This document shows positions 34,041 to 46,613 of a DNA stretch of 64,000 bases, piece by piece. The first letter of the stretch is position 1; every line of letters starts with the position of its first letter. Source of the stretch: Aquatica leii (lineage: Eukaryota; Arthropoda; Insecta; Coleoptera; Lampyridae); assembly GCA_035610365.1 (NCBI GenBank), contig CM069439.1, positions 868,001 to 932,000 on the forward strand, in the 5' to 3' direction. The notes beneath the pieces were generated by a model. The model saw only the letters and a list, made by a program, of their open reading frames with translations, did no database searches and was not told the origin of the DNA. Position numbers and translations under genes: made by a program.

Positions 34041-37000
34041 ACTCAATTTTGAACGTTTCTTCTTGATTTTTTTTTATAACACTGTCGTTCTCTCGTTTTC
34101 TTAACCTGAGTTTGTATATTTTGTTGTTGTTTTAGGGGTTTATTATAATTTTGTTGGTTACTTTAGCAAATCGTGTGATTATAGAATTGTGATCCAAGTT
34201 TAATTGGCATATTGCAACTTGCCTATTTAACGATTTCAATAACAGCTAAAATTTACTTTACATGCTTTTATTAAACGTGTAACATTTTTTAAACTTGTTT
34301 TTTAGTAAGATTAAAATCTTGTTGAACCCCATTTTAAATGACAATAGAATAATCAATCAAAAAAAATATATTAAAATACTGAAGTGAATAGACTTATTAT
34401 TGCAGTTGTTTACTTTAAGTGAAATCTTCTAGTCTCGATTTTCATAAACATGAGTGTACATTAACAGAAAGTGTGTGAGTACAAAAACATACTTAAATGA
34501 GTGTTAAAAATGTATCCGACATTTATACAACCACATACATTAACATAATCCAAATATTATAATAGTGACAAGTCGCGTACAGTAAAAAAACAGTGTAAAA
34601 ATGTTTAAAAATACGATTTTTGAACTACGTAAAAGCATTTATTTTCATATTTTCTGTAAATCATGCATTATCAATTTTTTTTTATTAGTTTTGATGTACA
34701 GTTGTGCGTTTTCTAAGATAACAAAAAAACTATTTAAATTATAATGAGTAATATTTTTTTGATTATTTTATGAAACTTAATTAGTAATTTTGTATTGACT
34801 GTTTTTTTAAGCAATCTCTAATGTATAGATTGATGTAGCTTTGAAAGTTTTATAATGTGACTATACAAGAAAAGAGTAAACAATTCTTTATTGTAAGGCA
34901 CAAAAACAAAATCACAATAAATAAGATTACGATTGTAGAAAGTGACACTTTATTGAATTGTTAGTCGAATTCCATAGCTTTATCATAAAGAATGTTCTTT
35001 TTAAGAATTCTAAGTTGTCTTAAAAAGAAATTTATGGTAATAAGGTATTGTAATCTAGACGGAATAAAATTGTTCGGATTAAGTAAACCGTTAGATTTTC
35101 TTTTGAAATAAAAAGGGAAGAATATGATAAAATCTATCTCATTTCTTTATTATCTCGTTATGTTATACATTAATTGATGTTATTTGTAGAGACTGAATAT
35201 TATCTGAAACATCTCATGATATTCGCTCAACATTATTATTTCTATTGTCGTTGTTTCATTATTGGTAAAACATATTAATTTTGTAAAATAGTGCTTGGGA
35301 GAAAAACAAATAAAGTCGAACCAAGTCGTAAATAAAGATAACAAACTTTGCAAGACACAAAATTATATTAATTTCATAAAATCAGTTAGACTTCGATCAT
35401 TTGTTATAACAGTAACAAATTTGTGCTTAGCGTCAACAGAATTTTTATTAATTTACAAAATAAAAATATTTTTAAAATTGCAGATTCAAACTTTATAAAA
35501 ATAAACTGTGATTAAGTTTATATTTAGTTGCTAAGGTAATTTTATGTACTTTCAGATTTTTTTCATGGTGTTTCTTTGTATCATACTTATCATTATTAAA
35601 TTCTTCTTCTAATAAATGAGATTGCTTTGTAAAATATTTTTTTGTAAAAATTTATACTCTCATTATTACAATAAACTCAAAAGAGTTACTGCTATGAGAC
35701 AAATATCCAGAATAGTGAAAACGTAAACTTCATAATTAAGTTTTACCAAAGCTCAGCTTGTAAACAATTTTACACACAAGATTTGTTCTAAGTTTTAGAT
35801 TATAGGCATCACAGTTTTTTTCTCTTCTTGATACTTTTTAATAATTCTTTGACATTTATTTTTTGTATTTAATTTAAAAATAAAAACAATGCTTGCTAAA
35901 ACAAAACAAATTTTAGATATAAAAGTAAAAGCTATAATTTGGTTAATTTAAACGAAAAAATCATACTACATATGTTATCTTAAATTCGTTCTATAATCTT
36001 AAAAAATTAAGTGTTTTCGATATACAACCTCAAAAATTATAAATTATTAAATTTAATGCGGTATTGAAACGTTTGTCGAAAATTTGAGCAATAAGCCGCT
36101 AGGATTAATATTAAAATAATGTAAATCCTTTTAAGTAGCAAGTACGCCTTCTCTGCTATAAGTAAGATTAAATGATAATATGCAACAACTGCATAGCTTC
36201 AAATTAATACCTTATAACGTGAAATTGTCATCATGAACATTCATTAATATACTAATTGTCTGTAGTTACATACATATACAGCGTCGCTTTGTAAATAGAC
36301 CCCACTTAAGATCAATATCAAAAATAACGTACAGACAACTACCTGTCAAATACTTTTTAATTCGATAGAAAGATTAATTCTAAAGAATTACAAGGATCCA
36401 CGAAGAAAACTTTCTATTGTAAAATTTAAGGCCGGATATGGGGGAATCGTGCACAAACTGCATTTAATTTCCAACAAAGTGACAATTGTGAGAAAGAGAA
36501 CGTGTTTGGTTTTACAAATTTGATCGTGTATTATAAAGCTGTCTACAGCAACGACGTCTTTCACTTTGCTCATCGTCATTGTTTATTTATAAAATTAGGT
36601 TCGTTTTGTTGATTTATTAAGAATTATCTAAAAGTGACGTTTACATCATATTTTATGTTTTTGACGCGTTTAGTGCACATGCCAAAGAAGTTACGAAAAT
36701 CTTGGCATTTTATTTCAATTTTGCCGAATCAAAATAGATATGTTAATTATAAGAAATGCAATTTATTTTAAAGTGTAAATATAGCCGATTAACGACTAAA
36801 AATAATTTGTTAATTAAAGTAAACGCTTCAAATAATTGAACAAATTTTAGAAAACTTTTCAAATATAATTAAGTTGCAATGCTAAAGGCATCTATGGCAT
36901 ATTACAGGTAATTACACTATTCTAAAACGTAAATTTGAATACTCATTGGTTTCAGTGGGCTGTAAGTAAATGGACATCTGAAACTGGAAACTGCTCGCTT

Positions 37001-37841
37001 CTCAAAGTAAATAAACCGTGTAATGTTGACTATAGAATAATTTTAGTAAATTATTAAATATGGTATTTATTTTAAGTAACTTTAGGAGGGTTATACAACT
37101 ATTTGTCTATTGATTTTTAGGCCGGTAGTTTCAAAATAGATTTCAATATTTTCATTAATTTTTGTTTGAAAAACAATAACTTTGATGCCATATTATTATA
37201 AAGTTTGATCAGTATTGAGTTCACTGTGGACGTAGTATTGGCATTGTAGACAAAATGCAGTATAATGTTTATTTTGATTTCTTGTTAAAATAAAAACGCG
37301 TCGGCACACAAATATTTATTTTTTGTACAGTAAAAAATTAAATGTTGATCATTTACATCAACAATCATAATATCTACTTGTAACTTTGTATAATAACAAA
37401 AACATATACCGAAACGTCGCTATAATCTAATATATTCATTTACCGAAATTGCCTAAATTATCTATTTTTTTAAATTTACAATTTGAATTGTCATAAAGTT
37501 TGTTGTTAGCAAACAATGACAAATTAAAAAAAAATAGAGGAAGATTATTCCACCACTTTTAGAACTAGAAAAAAGTAAAAATATTTTAGAAGAAAAATTT
37601 GTAACAAATTTAGAAATACGTAGTATACAAACTTATATTTATTACAATTACTAAATACAGAAATATAATCTAAAACAGATAAAGCTACAATAAACTTTCC
37701 ATTGCTTCTTGCTACCCTATATTGTATTTTAGCTTATTTGCTTCCAACCAGCGTTTATGAGTGAACCTAGCATAACAGCTGTTTTCAAAAATTTTCTTAT
37801 AATTTTTTTATGTACAACTGAGTTTAAGCTGTATTGAAATA
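34041..37841. other. 3.8 kb without recognisable genes
   Basis: AT-rich. Short open frames at 35295-35498 (plus) and 36388-36579 (minus) lack any family motif. Confidence 0.45.
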
Positions 37842-38290
37842 CAGTGCATGCCGCTTAATAGATCCACGTTGAGACTCGAGACTTTTGATAACAATAACCC
37901 AATGATAACAATATCCAAAATTCAGAAAAAAACAAATAAACGTTTATTGATTAGAAAGCAGTAAATACATACAGCATGTATCTAATTAACATGATGTTAA
38001 TTTAGAAGGTGAAATCATAGCATCAATACAAACAAAAAATGTTTATAAAAAAGTTAAATAAATAAACTCATTTTAAAAAAGTGTGTTGTAAATATTCAGT
38101 CAAAAAATTAATGCAAAATAGATTATTGTTTATGTATAGAAGCAAACCTGAGAAAAAAATTGATAACAAACCAAAATTATGATTACTATAAACGGTGTTT
38201 TTTCTATGTAGTAGCATACGTCCGACCCGTTCTTTAATAAAGTGATAACATTACTCGACTGATAACATTCAGTAATTCAAGCTGAAAATA
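37842..38290. mobile_element. pogo-type non-autonomous element (MITE), right end diverged
   Basis: The left terminus is TA then CAGTGCATGCCGCTTAATAG. It aligns with the pogo-type terminus at 28.54 kb (CAGTGCCCGCCGTTTATTGG) and sits next to TA. The right part holds two blocks shared with other copies: 38159-38205 (also at 22.45 kb) and CCGTTCTTTAATAAAGTGATAACATT at 38218-38245 (also at 28.47 kb). No terminal CACTG is found at the right end, so it is truncated or diverged. Non-coding. Confidence 0.5.
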
Positions 38291-38669
38291 AACCTATTTT
38301 CGTCGTTTCCTCATTTAGAATGTAAAGCAACTATGTTAATAAATAAAACATACTTTGGGCAATATTTGATAATTTTTTGAACCAAAAATTCTTTTATGGG
38401 ATTGAGAACCATGCGTGAACAGCAACTCGTGCGCAACAGGAACGCTACTCTGTCGTGTAAACTCGAGCCCAAACGCTTAATTTGAAATTGAAAATTGAAT
38501 AATTTTTAAAACGTTTGCTAAATTTTTGAGAGTTTGACATTTAGAAAAGTAGAAAGACTTCGTTTTGTAATAGCGTTGTAATAATGAAATAGCGGCTTGT
38601 GAAAAATTACTTTTTTCCCACTTTTTTATGTCTGAAGCACTGTAAAAATATGCCTTAGATTTTGAAACA

Positions 38670-39890
38670 GTGAAACAGACGTCGCATCAAAGCAGCAATG
38701 AGGTCTATTGTGCTGCAAAAATACCCGCGCAGACAAAAGAAAGCATCGAAAAAATAGCGCGACGAATGTTTTGCGAAAGAGGAGTGGCGACTTCAATCTG
38801 CGATGAAATAGGTCACGTACGACGACATCCTATTAAATCTAAAAAGAGGACAAGAAGAGCGTCTAAAAACTTGGAACGAGTTGAGCTAAAGAAAAAAGTT
38901 AACTTCATCTAGTCATGCACCAAACATTACTATTCAAATGTTATCGCGTATGGACTAGTTGCATAGCATTTATCTCCATGACAAGATCAATGGAAGAAGT
39001 GTTCAGTTACTGGTTGACGCGGCAGTGACAAAGACCATCATTTGTCCTGACATATTACTGGAAAATGAGAAGGCAGTACAACTTTGAACGGCGACGGGCG
39101 AAAAAATACGTACTCACAGACAAGTCAAAATGACCATCACGGAAGAAGTTATCTTCGGAATGGGCGTTATAAAGAAGTATAGTTTCTATTTGGATACAGA
39201 GAACGATGTGCTAAAGATGAAAACTTCTGTTTCATTTGCCAGAAAAGACAGTGCAAGTTTTATTGAGTGAAGACGTGACTCTACCTAGAAGAACGGAAAT
39301 TGTGGTGATGGCATGCCTAAATGGAAATTTACGAGAACGCTACATTTGCGCGAATGTACCAATAGAGGCCGATTTGTTTAAAAAGACTAGTTGGCAGAAC
39401 GTTAGTACGAGTGAAAAACACGACGCCAATAAGGATTTTGAATGTCAACTCAGATTCAATGGCTTTGAAGACATTAGTAAGCCAATGAACGTCAGTATAT
39501 CAAATTGTGAGATGCGTGAATTCTAGTGAAGATACGTAGCCGAAGAAGTGACCACAATATTTTTGGGTATTCTTATCCCCAAATGCCAAAACATCAGCTC
39601 AGATCAGCTGACTACAGTTATGGCGTTGATCCAGCAGTATCAAGATTTGTTTGCGCTGGAGAGTAGTTCCAAAAGAAGAAACGTGGTAAAACATAAAATT
39701 AATACCAGAGACACTCGTTTGTCGTTTAATACAACATCTACGCCGATTTCCTTTGGCAAAAAAAGAAGAAATAGAACAAATAATTACGGATATAAAGAGA
39801 GAAGGTGTGATTGAACCTTCCAATAGTCTATGAGTGCCTCCAGTGGTACCAGTAAAGAAAAAAAAACGAGATTTTCAATATCGTTACGTT
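38670..39890 (+). pseudogene. Ty3/gypsy retrotransposon remnant: nucleocapsid, protease, start of RT
   Basis: Order of pieces. 38670-38912 is basic and ends in ICDEIGHVRRHP, half of a CCHC zinc knuckle. 38986-39270 contains LLVDAAVTKTIICPDIL, VIFGMGVIKKYSFYLD, i.e. an aspartic protease whose catalytic D-T/S-G is changed to D-A-A. 39236-39526 is a linker. From 39548, QLTTVMALIQQYQDLFAL and VKHKINTRDTRL, then FGKKEEIEQII and REGVIEPSNS, the entry to a gypsy-type reverse transcriptase. The element stops near 39890, before the RT palm motif. In an intact element these enzymes process Gag-Pol and copy RNA into DNA. Multiple frameshifts and stops, a dead protease and 3' truncation make it a fossil. 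Confidence 0.72.
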
Positions 39891-39897
39891 TTATTAG

Positions 39898-39972
39898 TGT
39901 TAGTTAAAAGTATTTATATTTATCGTGTAAATAAATACGTCTAAAATAAATTTAGTTTTAAAACTCGTTACA
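39898..39972 (+). repeat. possible LTR remnant
   Basis: A 75-bp stretch begins TGTTAG and ends GTTACA, the usual TG...CA LTR ends, and contains two AATAAA signals. It directly follows the truncated gypsy pol. No second copy was found upstream of the gag fragment, so this is suggestive only. Confidence 0.25.
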
Positions 39973-40239
39973 ATACTTTGGTTCTCGGATATTACTAATT
40001 TATCACCGACTCACAAAGCGTTCTTATATATAGTATAAACTTGCTGATATAAAAGTTGCAGCCGGCGTTTAGTTTTTGACACGGTCTGACAAGAGACAAT
40101 GATATCTCACTAAATTGCCATCTCAGAAAGACTGATAATTTGGGGTAAACCAACAAATCACGTCACGGACTGTTACTTATCTCTAGTAAAAATTGAAGAA
40201 TTAAAAAAAATAAACACAAACGAACTTATTTAGACATTC

Positions 40240-41318
40240 TATCTGTAAGCAAACCGTTGAAAATAACTGATTGCGAGCTTCCAACTCCAATGTATTTAAT
40301 TTTTTTTGCAAATTCTATTGATGAAGAAGACGATGTTTGAAATATGTAATTTTTAAGCGATTTGTCTTACGTTCTTTTTAAAATATCACATCTTATTACT
40401 CAATCAGATATGAATGACTTAATACGGAATTTGTATTTAACCATAAAAATCACAAATTTTGGGATTTCAATTAAAAGAGTGGAATCTTTTACATTCCAGT
40501 ACAAGAATCTTTGTATTAAAGAAGTGTCACAAAAAATTCGGTTGAAAAAAATTTCTGTTACTGCACTGATGTGAATGAACTATCAAAAACAAATCTTAAA
40601 GCCGTTTTACTTTATAATGGTAGCTTGAATCCGTCAATTCCATTGGCTCGTTCTACAAACACAAAAGAAACAGCATCCCAACTATAATAAATTTTATTTG
40701 ATATTTAAATCATTATTGACAAATCTGCGGTGACCTTAAGGATATTTTCTTAATACTGAAACTGCAAGGAGTGTTTACCAAATAATGTTCTTATTTATGT
40801 CTGTGAAATAACAGAGCAGTAAATAAAAGAATGTTGGTCCAACATTGTTCCTAGAAATTTTATTATAAAATTTGACTCGTTAGTAGATTTTATTTTTGTG
40901 ATTTTAACTCCTCTTCACATTAAATTAGAGTTGATTAAACAGTTTTTGAAAGCTATAGGAAAAGAACGCAACTGTTTCAAATACTTAAGAAATAAGTTTC
41001 CAAAGCTGTTTGATGCAAAAGTTTGCAAAGAAATATTTATTAGTCCACAAATTAGAAAACTTTTTAATTTTTAACCTACCATGAATAATTTAGAGCAAGC
41101 AGCATGGACAAAGTCTATTTTTTAAAAATGTTTGCAAACATTTTCTAGGAAATCAAAAGACTGAAAACTACCAAGATATCATGGCGAATTTGCTAAAACA
41201 CTATAAAAATTTAAAGTACCGAATGTCGCTCAAAGTTCATTTTTTGCATATTTGGATTTCTTTTCTGCTGGTAGTAGTAGAAAAGATGAGCGATGAACAA
41301 GAAAAAAAAATTTATTAA
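40240..41318 (+). pseudogene. decayed copy of a second multi-copy insect hypothetical protein (MSLK-HFLH family)
   Basis: Recognisable blocks in order: SDMNDLIRNLYLT (40362-40574), FCYCTDVNELSKTNLKAVLLYNG and PSIPLARSTNTKET (40553-40687), LTPLHIKLELIKQFLKA with FKYLRNKFPKLFDAK and IFISPQIRKLF (40904-41074), NNLEQAAWTKSIF, and HFLGNQKTENYQDIM with YRMSLKVHFLH (41124-41318). I recognise this order from a widespread uncharacterised insect protein ('S-L-K-A-V-L-L-H-N-G-N', 'P-P-L-H-I-K-L-G-L-M-K', 'F-V-G-P-Q-I', 'F-L-G-N', 'M-S-L-K-I-H-F-L-H'). This is memory, not a database hit. Multi-copy behaviour suggests it belongs to a transposon. Its activity is unknown. Stops and frameshifts occur between nearly every block. 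Confidence 0.58.
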
Positions 41319-41619
41319 AATATTTCAAAAATGGGAAAACGATAACAGGGTAGGTGGGACCCCATCATAATGGGAAATTATGTCTTGTTTCTCATTACGG
41401 AACGTAACAGTCAATATAAAAGGTAGAAATAGCTTTAGCTGCAAAACTTTAATGTCAGCAATTTTGTGTGCAGTTAAATGCTTTTGTATTCTTGATACTA
41501 ATTTAGCATTTTAGTATTCGTTCCAAGATTTTTATACCTACTTATCTATTACTTCTGTTTAAGAAAATTTGTAAATAAAATTATTATAGTAGAATTTAAG
41601 TTTCCACGGGTTGCATTTG

Positions 41620-41793
41620 TAACACAATTTTTCATTCTAGATATTTCGCGTGTTTCGTTATCACACAAGCTGAGTTTTCATCACACCTCCAGTTTGTTAC
41701 GGGCTCTGAAGATGTCCACTGCGACGTGTGACAAAAGCTCAGTTTGTGTGATAACGACAACACAGGAATTATCTAGAATGAAAAATTGTGTTA
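41620..41793. mobile_element. 174-bp foldback MITE
   Basis: Perfect outer inverted repeats TAACACAATTTTTCATTCTA followed by GATA on both strands. The arms continue with high similarity for about 70 bp (CGTTATCACACAA, CTGAG, CACAC) around a ~25-bp loop holding CTCTGAAGATG. No coding capacity and no obvious target duplication. Confidence 0.75.
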
Positions 41794-44700
41794 TAAAATT
41801 ATTATTGATCTACTAGCGGAATATAATTATAACTCTAAAACTAGACGTGGTGGAAAAATTTGTCTTTGGTTATACTTTCAGTTAAAGACTGTAATAACTA
41901 CACAACCATTTTTACAACAGTTACTTAAAAAAAGTTTAAAAGTGTCGGCTAGTGTAATCGTCTGCTAATGACAAATTACTTAAGAGATTAAAGGTTTCAA
42001 CTTTGAATTAAAGTTAAAATTACGGCTTCAAACATATGTATCAATAAAAGCTTTAAAATAACTTACACATTCTTAATTAAAATTATAAATTTTGATATTA
42101 AACATTTGGGTTTGTATGTATCACATTTAAAAAAAAATAATAAAGCACATTTAAATAATCATTTTTATCATCTTAATTTAAATCTACTTACTATCTAATT
42201 GAATAAACTGTTTCTGTTCATTTGATTAATAAATTTATTTTATATTATTTTAATCGTAATTTATAAAAAACATTATAATTATACTTATTACGAATAATTA
42301 AAAAATATAATCTTAACCCAGTTTTCATCAATCATCATTGAAAAACTTTGATGTTTTCAACCTCGGATGTTTTACTGGCGATAGACAATAACGATGATAA
42401 GCCAATATTTTAATTGCTCTTAAAATTCTTCAAAATTGTTTGTTTTAAGCTCGTTAATTTAATTTTATATAATGTAACGTTTATAGCTTTTCTTTTTGTG
42501 GCACAAAGTAATTGTATTAAACTCACAGAGAGAAATCTTTGTATATTTTATCTACAATTGTTAATCAAAAGTACACAAATTGGGTCTGAAAAAGTGACAA
42601 GACCAATTTGTGCAGTTTTATTGCATTCATTTGTGTAGAATAAATTGTACAGTTTTTTTAACAATTTGCAGTAAAGTTTTGCACAATGTTGTGATACCTT
42701 TTTAAAACTATGCTTGAAGTATTTTTACCCAATGGTATGTTAAATGTCTAACAGCGTTACGTTATCTAGACCCATATTCTCTTTGGTTAATTTTGCACAA
42801 TATTGTGCAAATTATTATTATTTCGTTTAGCTTCTTATTGTACAACTTTATGCATCTTGGTTAAATGTTATTTACTTAAAAATAACATATATTGGGTAAA
42901 TTGTCAATAAAACATTACAAATCTTAAAAGCATTATTTATTTACATTTAAATGGTATACTTATTTTATATACTTATTCTTTTCGTCGACGGATATCTTAA
43001 AATTCCATTACTTGTTGTTATCGATTCACACAGATTTTTTTATAAATGTGGTTGATTTGCCCGCTACAGCTACAGCAGTTAGCAGTCACATTTTTAATAA
43101 TGTTTTTTGCTTCGAAATGATGGTTTTCTTCAATTTCGATTTCATGTTGATAAATAACAGCTGAAACAATACAGAAAGTAAGTAATGTAAAAATCTCCAG
43201 CAAAAATTAGCTGTTGTTCGTAGAATTAAGTTAACACTGGAATTAAATACAGATTTTAAAGTGATGAATGAGGTTATGCAAAGGTTATACTTAAAAAATG
43301 TTATAAATACACTTACCTGGTTCAAATAACAGCGTTTAAAAGTCTTGACAGAAACTGACTGAATAACTACGATTTTTTCAGAAAACAGGAGGTAAAGATG
43401 TAAACAAACCCAACGCAATCAAGGAATTTTGATTGTAGACATTTTTTCAAGCGGATATACTTGCTAATTGTGATTGGTTGAAACATTTATCGCTTCAAAT
43501 TTTTAAAGTTAGTTCACAGAACTTTGTTTACTTCGACGCTCTGCATGCGGTCTGTAAAGTGTCAACATCAGAGTCTTTACATACAACGCGTTATCGCTTA
43601 TCGTTATCGTTCAATTTTTTTCTTTTTTCCGAGTTTAAAAGAATTGCATAATCTTATTGTAATTATCAAAGCTGTACGAGAAACTAAAACAAAATAGTGC
43701 AAAATACTAGCACATTGTTGTCGAATACAAAACATACTAAAATTTATAATATTTTTCAAACAATTTGTCAAATAAAACTTCATAACCTATTTATCCAAAC
43801 GTATTAAATAAAAGCGTGCAAGCCTATGGTATAAATATAAACAATTGTAGTAATATCATCAACAATACAGTTATGCACAATGTTGTGCAAAATTGTGATA
43901 CAGCATTTCTCTCTGTGCTGTATTAATCAATTTACAGCTACATTTAAACTTGCATTGTGTAGTATACAAACCATACGTGAAAAAACAGAATTACATAATT
44001 TCTTAACGATCTTGAGACACGCGTGTTTCAACATAAAACATTAATTATGTAAACAAACCAAATTATTTAAATAAAAGTTTTATCAAGAAATGCGTAATTT
44101 TTAATAATAATAATTCATATTGTTTCCAATTTCAAGTCTAATTAGACACCTAAATCCAACTTTTTTTGATTCGGTTAATCTTTTTAATCTTTTAATATAA
44201 TACACCGCTTTTTTAAAAGTAGATATAAATTATATATTTCTAATCAAAATTTATTCAGTTTATTTAAATGAAAGATAAGGTTTTACTGTGACAATTTTGT
44301 GCAGTAAAAATTATTTGGGTTAAAGTTTAAAAAAACAGTTTTTTTTTAATTTTATCAAGAAATTTTGTTTATAGACGAAGAAAGTATAAATATGCAAAAA
44401 AATCTATTCAAAATTTTAACGTAAAAAAAGTAGAAACCATTAAAGCAAATTTTGATTCAACTGTTGCAACATTATTAAATTTTGCTAACGATTGATTTCA
44501 CAAATAAAGTTTAAATTTGATTTTTTTGTGCTTTTGGTATATGTCTTTAATGTTATTGGTATATTAGTCTCCGATATTCTTATTTCAAATCTTAATCTTT
44601 TTGAGTGCAAATGTGTGATTTGATATTTTTTTTCTCAATTTATGATGACATTATTTATTTGTCGTTTTTTGTGAATTGACCAGTCTTCGTGTATAATTAA

Positions 44701-46455
44701 GTTATTTTGTTTTGCTTTTTTTAAATTTGCTTACTTTGTAAAGTCAGTTTCTTTGCGCGAGAATATTTTGGAACTCATCCGTCTTCACGGGTAATAGTTA
44801 AGTTATGCCTCTTCATGTTCGTGCCAATTTTAAAAAATTTTTACATTTTGCCAGATAAAATAAAATAACCATTTTGGTTTGACAAAACGTTAAGGGTAAA
44901 TAATACAATGTTTGTATTAAATAAATATTATTGATATAATTTTCATTAAATTAAATAAAAGATCAATAAAATCTATACTACGTATAATACGGTGGCTTAG
45001 TTCTAAAAGGACCAATATTAAAAACGGATTATTAGTGACATTGGCAGTAACGGCTCGTGAGGTCGAGCTTAAGGCGGGCTACATTTTTAAAAATCCTTGT
45101 AAGTTATGTAAATGTCATACATCTTAATTTTGCCCACGTTTTATTGACTCCATCAGAATAAAAAAATATACACTAGAAACAAAACAAGACATGTATCATA
45201 TCATATCCACATACGCACTTTTTTTTCTTATAAATTGCACTAGAAAAATACCGTGTAAAATTACGTTTTGCAGATTTATCTGCTGATTTAGTATTTAAGT
45301 TAGGATATACTTTAAAAAAGATTTTATTACAACCTTTTCTTGGCTTTTTTATAATTCATCAAGAAAATACTAATGCTAATGCTAATTATTGTGTTTCATA
45401 CAAGAACTTTAGCCGTGTCGATTTTTACAGATGTTTCTCGACACGAAAGATGTTTCTAAAATAATAATATGATAGTTTTGTTGTAATTAAAGAATCATAA
45501 TAATTATGTGTGTTTACTTTTACATTTAATATAAATAATCGTTTTTAGAAAAGTTTGTAGTTTAGAATTTAATATTTGTTTGTAATAGTTTAAGTTTCTT
45601 AGTTTTTTAAACTATTGTTATTTTATTTACAATTTATGTATGCATGTACATGATGTATTTGTGTATTATTAATAATGAATACAAAAATAATAAACACATA
45701 AACCTTTTAACTGTTTGTTTAATGAATTTTTTGACGCAGGTATATTAGTACCTTGTGTTCAATAATTTAAATTTCTTACGATTGAATTTACATTATAATA
45801 ATTTAAAAAATTGGCCAAATCTGCTGTTTAAAACTCCGAGGTTTGAAAGCTATTTTTTCTGGTTTTGTAATCTTACAAATGGCAGCCTTATAAAACTACG
45901 GAAAAATGCATTTTGAATTTTTTTTTAATAATTGAGAAATTTTGCATTTTGCCAATACAGCAATAATAATGTTTTTTTAATTTACTACTTTCAATCCAAA
46001 ACCACGAATTTTTGTTTTGTCTGAATTGCGAGTTGATGTTAAGAAAAAACACTTTTACTAACAAGTGATGGTTTCACTGCTACCCAGCGGCCAATGTCGT
46101 ATTACGTCTGTTGGTTTATTAATACAAAGGCCAATGTCGACATTAGGTTTTTGGTAAACCATTATTTTTTTTGTTTAAGAGACTGGCCGTTTTTACAAAT
46201 TTTGATCACGTATTCATGGAATGCACATTGATTCTAAGTGATTGTTTTTTGTACTTATTGTAGACTTAGATATTGATCGTTTTTACATAACAAAGATTCT
46301 TCAATTTCTACTATATTTCATGACTAACCACATTCATGGCGAAAAGTCACATTGGCCACATAATAGAATGATATGATGAAAGAATGATAATAATTTTTCA
46401 TTATCTGTGTTTACTTTTAAAGCAACACATATTAGGTACAATAATAATTACATTT
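41794..46455. other. 4.7 kb without clear genes; candidate exon listed separately
   Basis: AT-rich. Contains a perfect 20-bp palindrome at 42792-42811 and related 14-bp palindromes at 42681 and 43875. The frames at 42414-42638 and 41786-41968 show no motif. Confidence 0.4.
43086..43400 (-). other. possible first exon/intron of a small transcript
   Basis: On the minus strand a TTCAGTCAG initiator-like motif (about 43355-43365) is followed by CCAG|GTAAGTG (donor, intron from 43316) and, 156 bp on, TGTATTGTTTCAG| (acceptor at 43161) with a good pyrimidine tract. The second exon opens a short ATG frame (MKSKLKKTIISKQ) of about 20 codons, so no real protein is implied. It could be a 5' leader of a longer transcript, a non-coding RNA, or chance. 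Confidence 0.2.
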
Positions 46456-46613
46456 TTAATGCCATTTTGTTAGATTTTCTATACTACCTTGGTATTTTGC
46501 TACTCTTAGTAAAACACCTACTAAACTACATTCATCCGTAAATTTATTTCTGAATCTATTTTTTATCAAATTCATTCCTGAAAACCGTGACTCACAGGTA
46601 TATGTGGAAGAAA
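46456..46613 (-). pseudogene. hAT-type transposase, C-terminal dimerisation fragment
   Basis: The frame reads FSSTYTCESRFSGMNLIKN, RFRNKFTDECSLVGVLLRVAK, then YQGSIENLTKW-stop. This is the hAT-C dimerisation block seen in hAT transposases and domesticated relatives ('T-Y-x-C-E-x-x-F-S-x-M-x-x-I-K-N-x-x-R-x-x-L-T-D-E'). It ends at a natural-looking stop about 20 residues after the block, where family members also tend to end. Upstream (46614-46860) the frame is broken and no further blocks are visible. Confidence 0.55.

Noticed and set aside
43018-43203. 61-codon minus frame with a hydrophobic start and five cysteines, looking like a small secreted peptide
   Set aside because: It begins at TTG rather than ATG, its hydrophobic part lies in a predicted intron, and no known cysteine framework is matched.
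44671-44810. Two similar GTCTTC...TAATTAAGTTAT stretches about 100 bp apart
   Set aside because: Only about 20 bp of imperfect similarity in AT-rich DNA.
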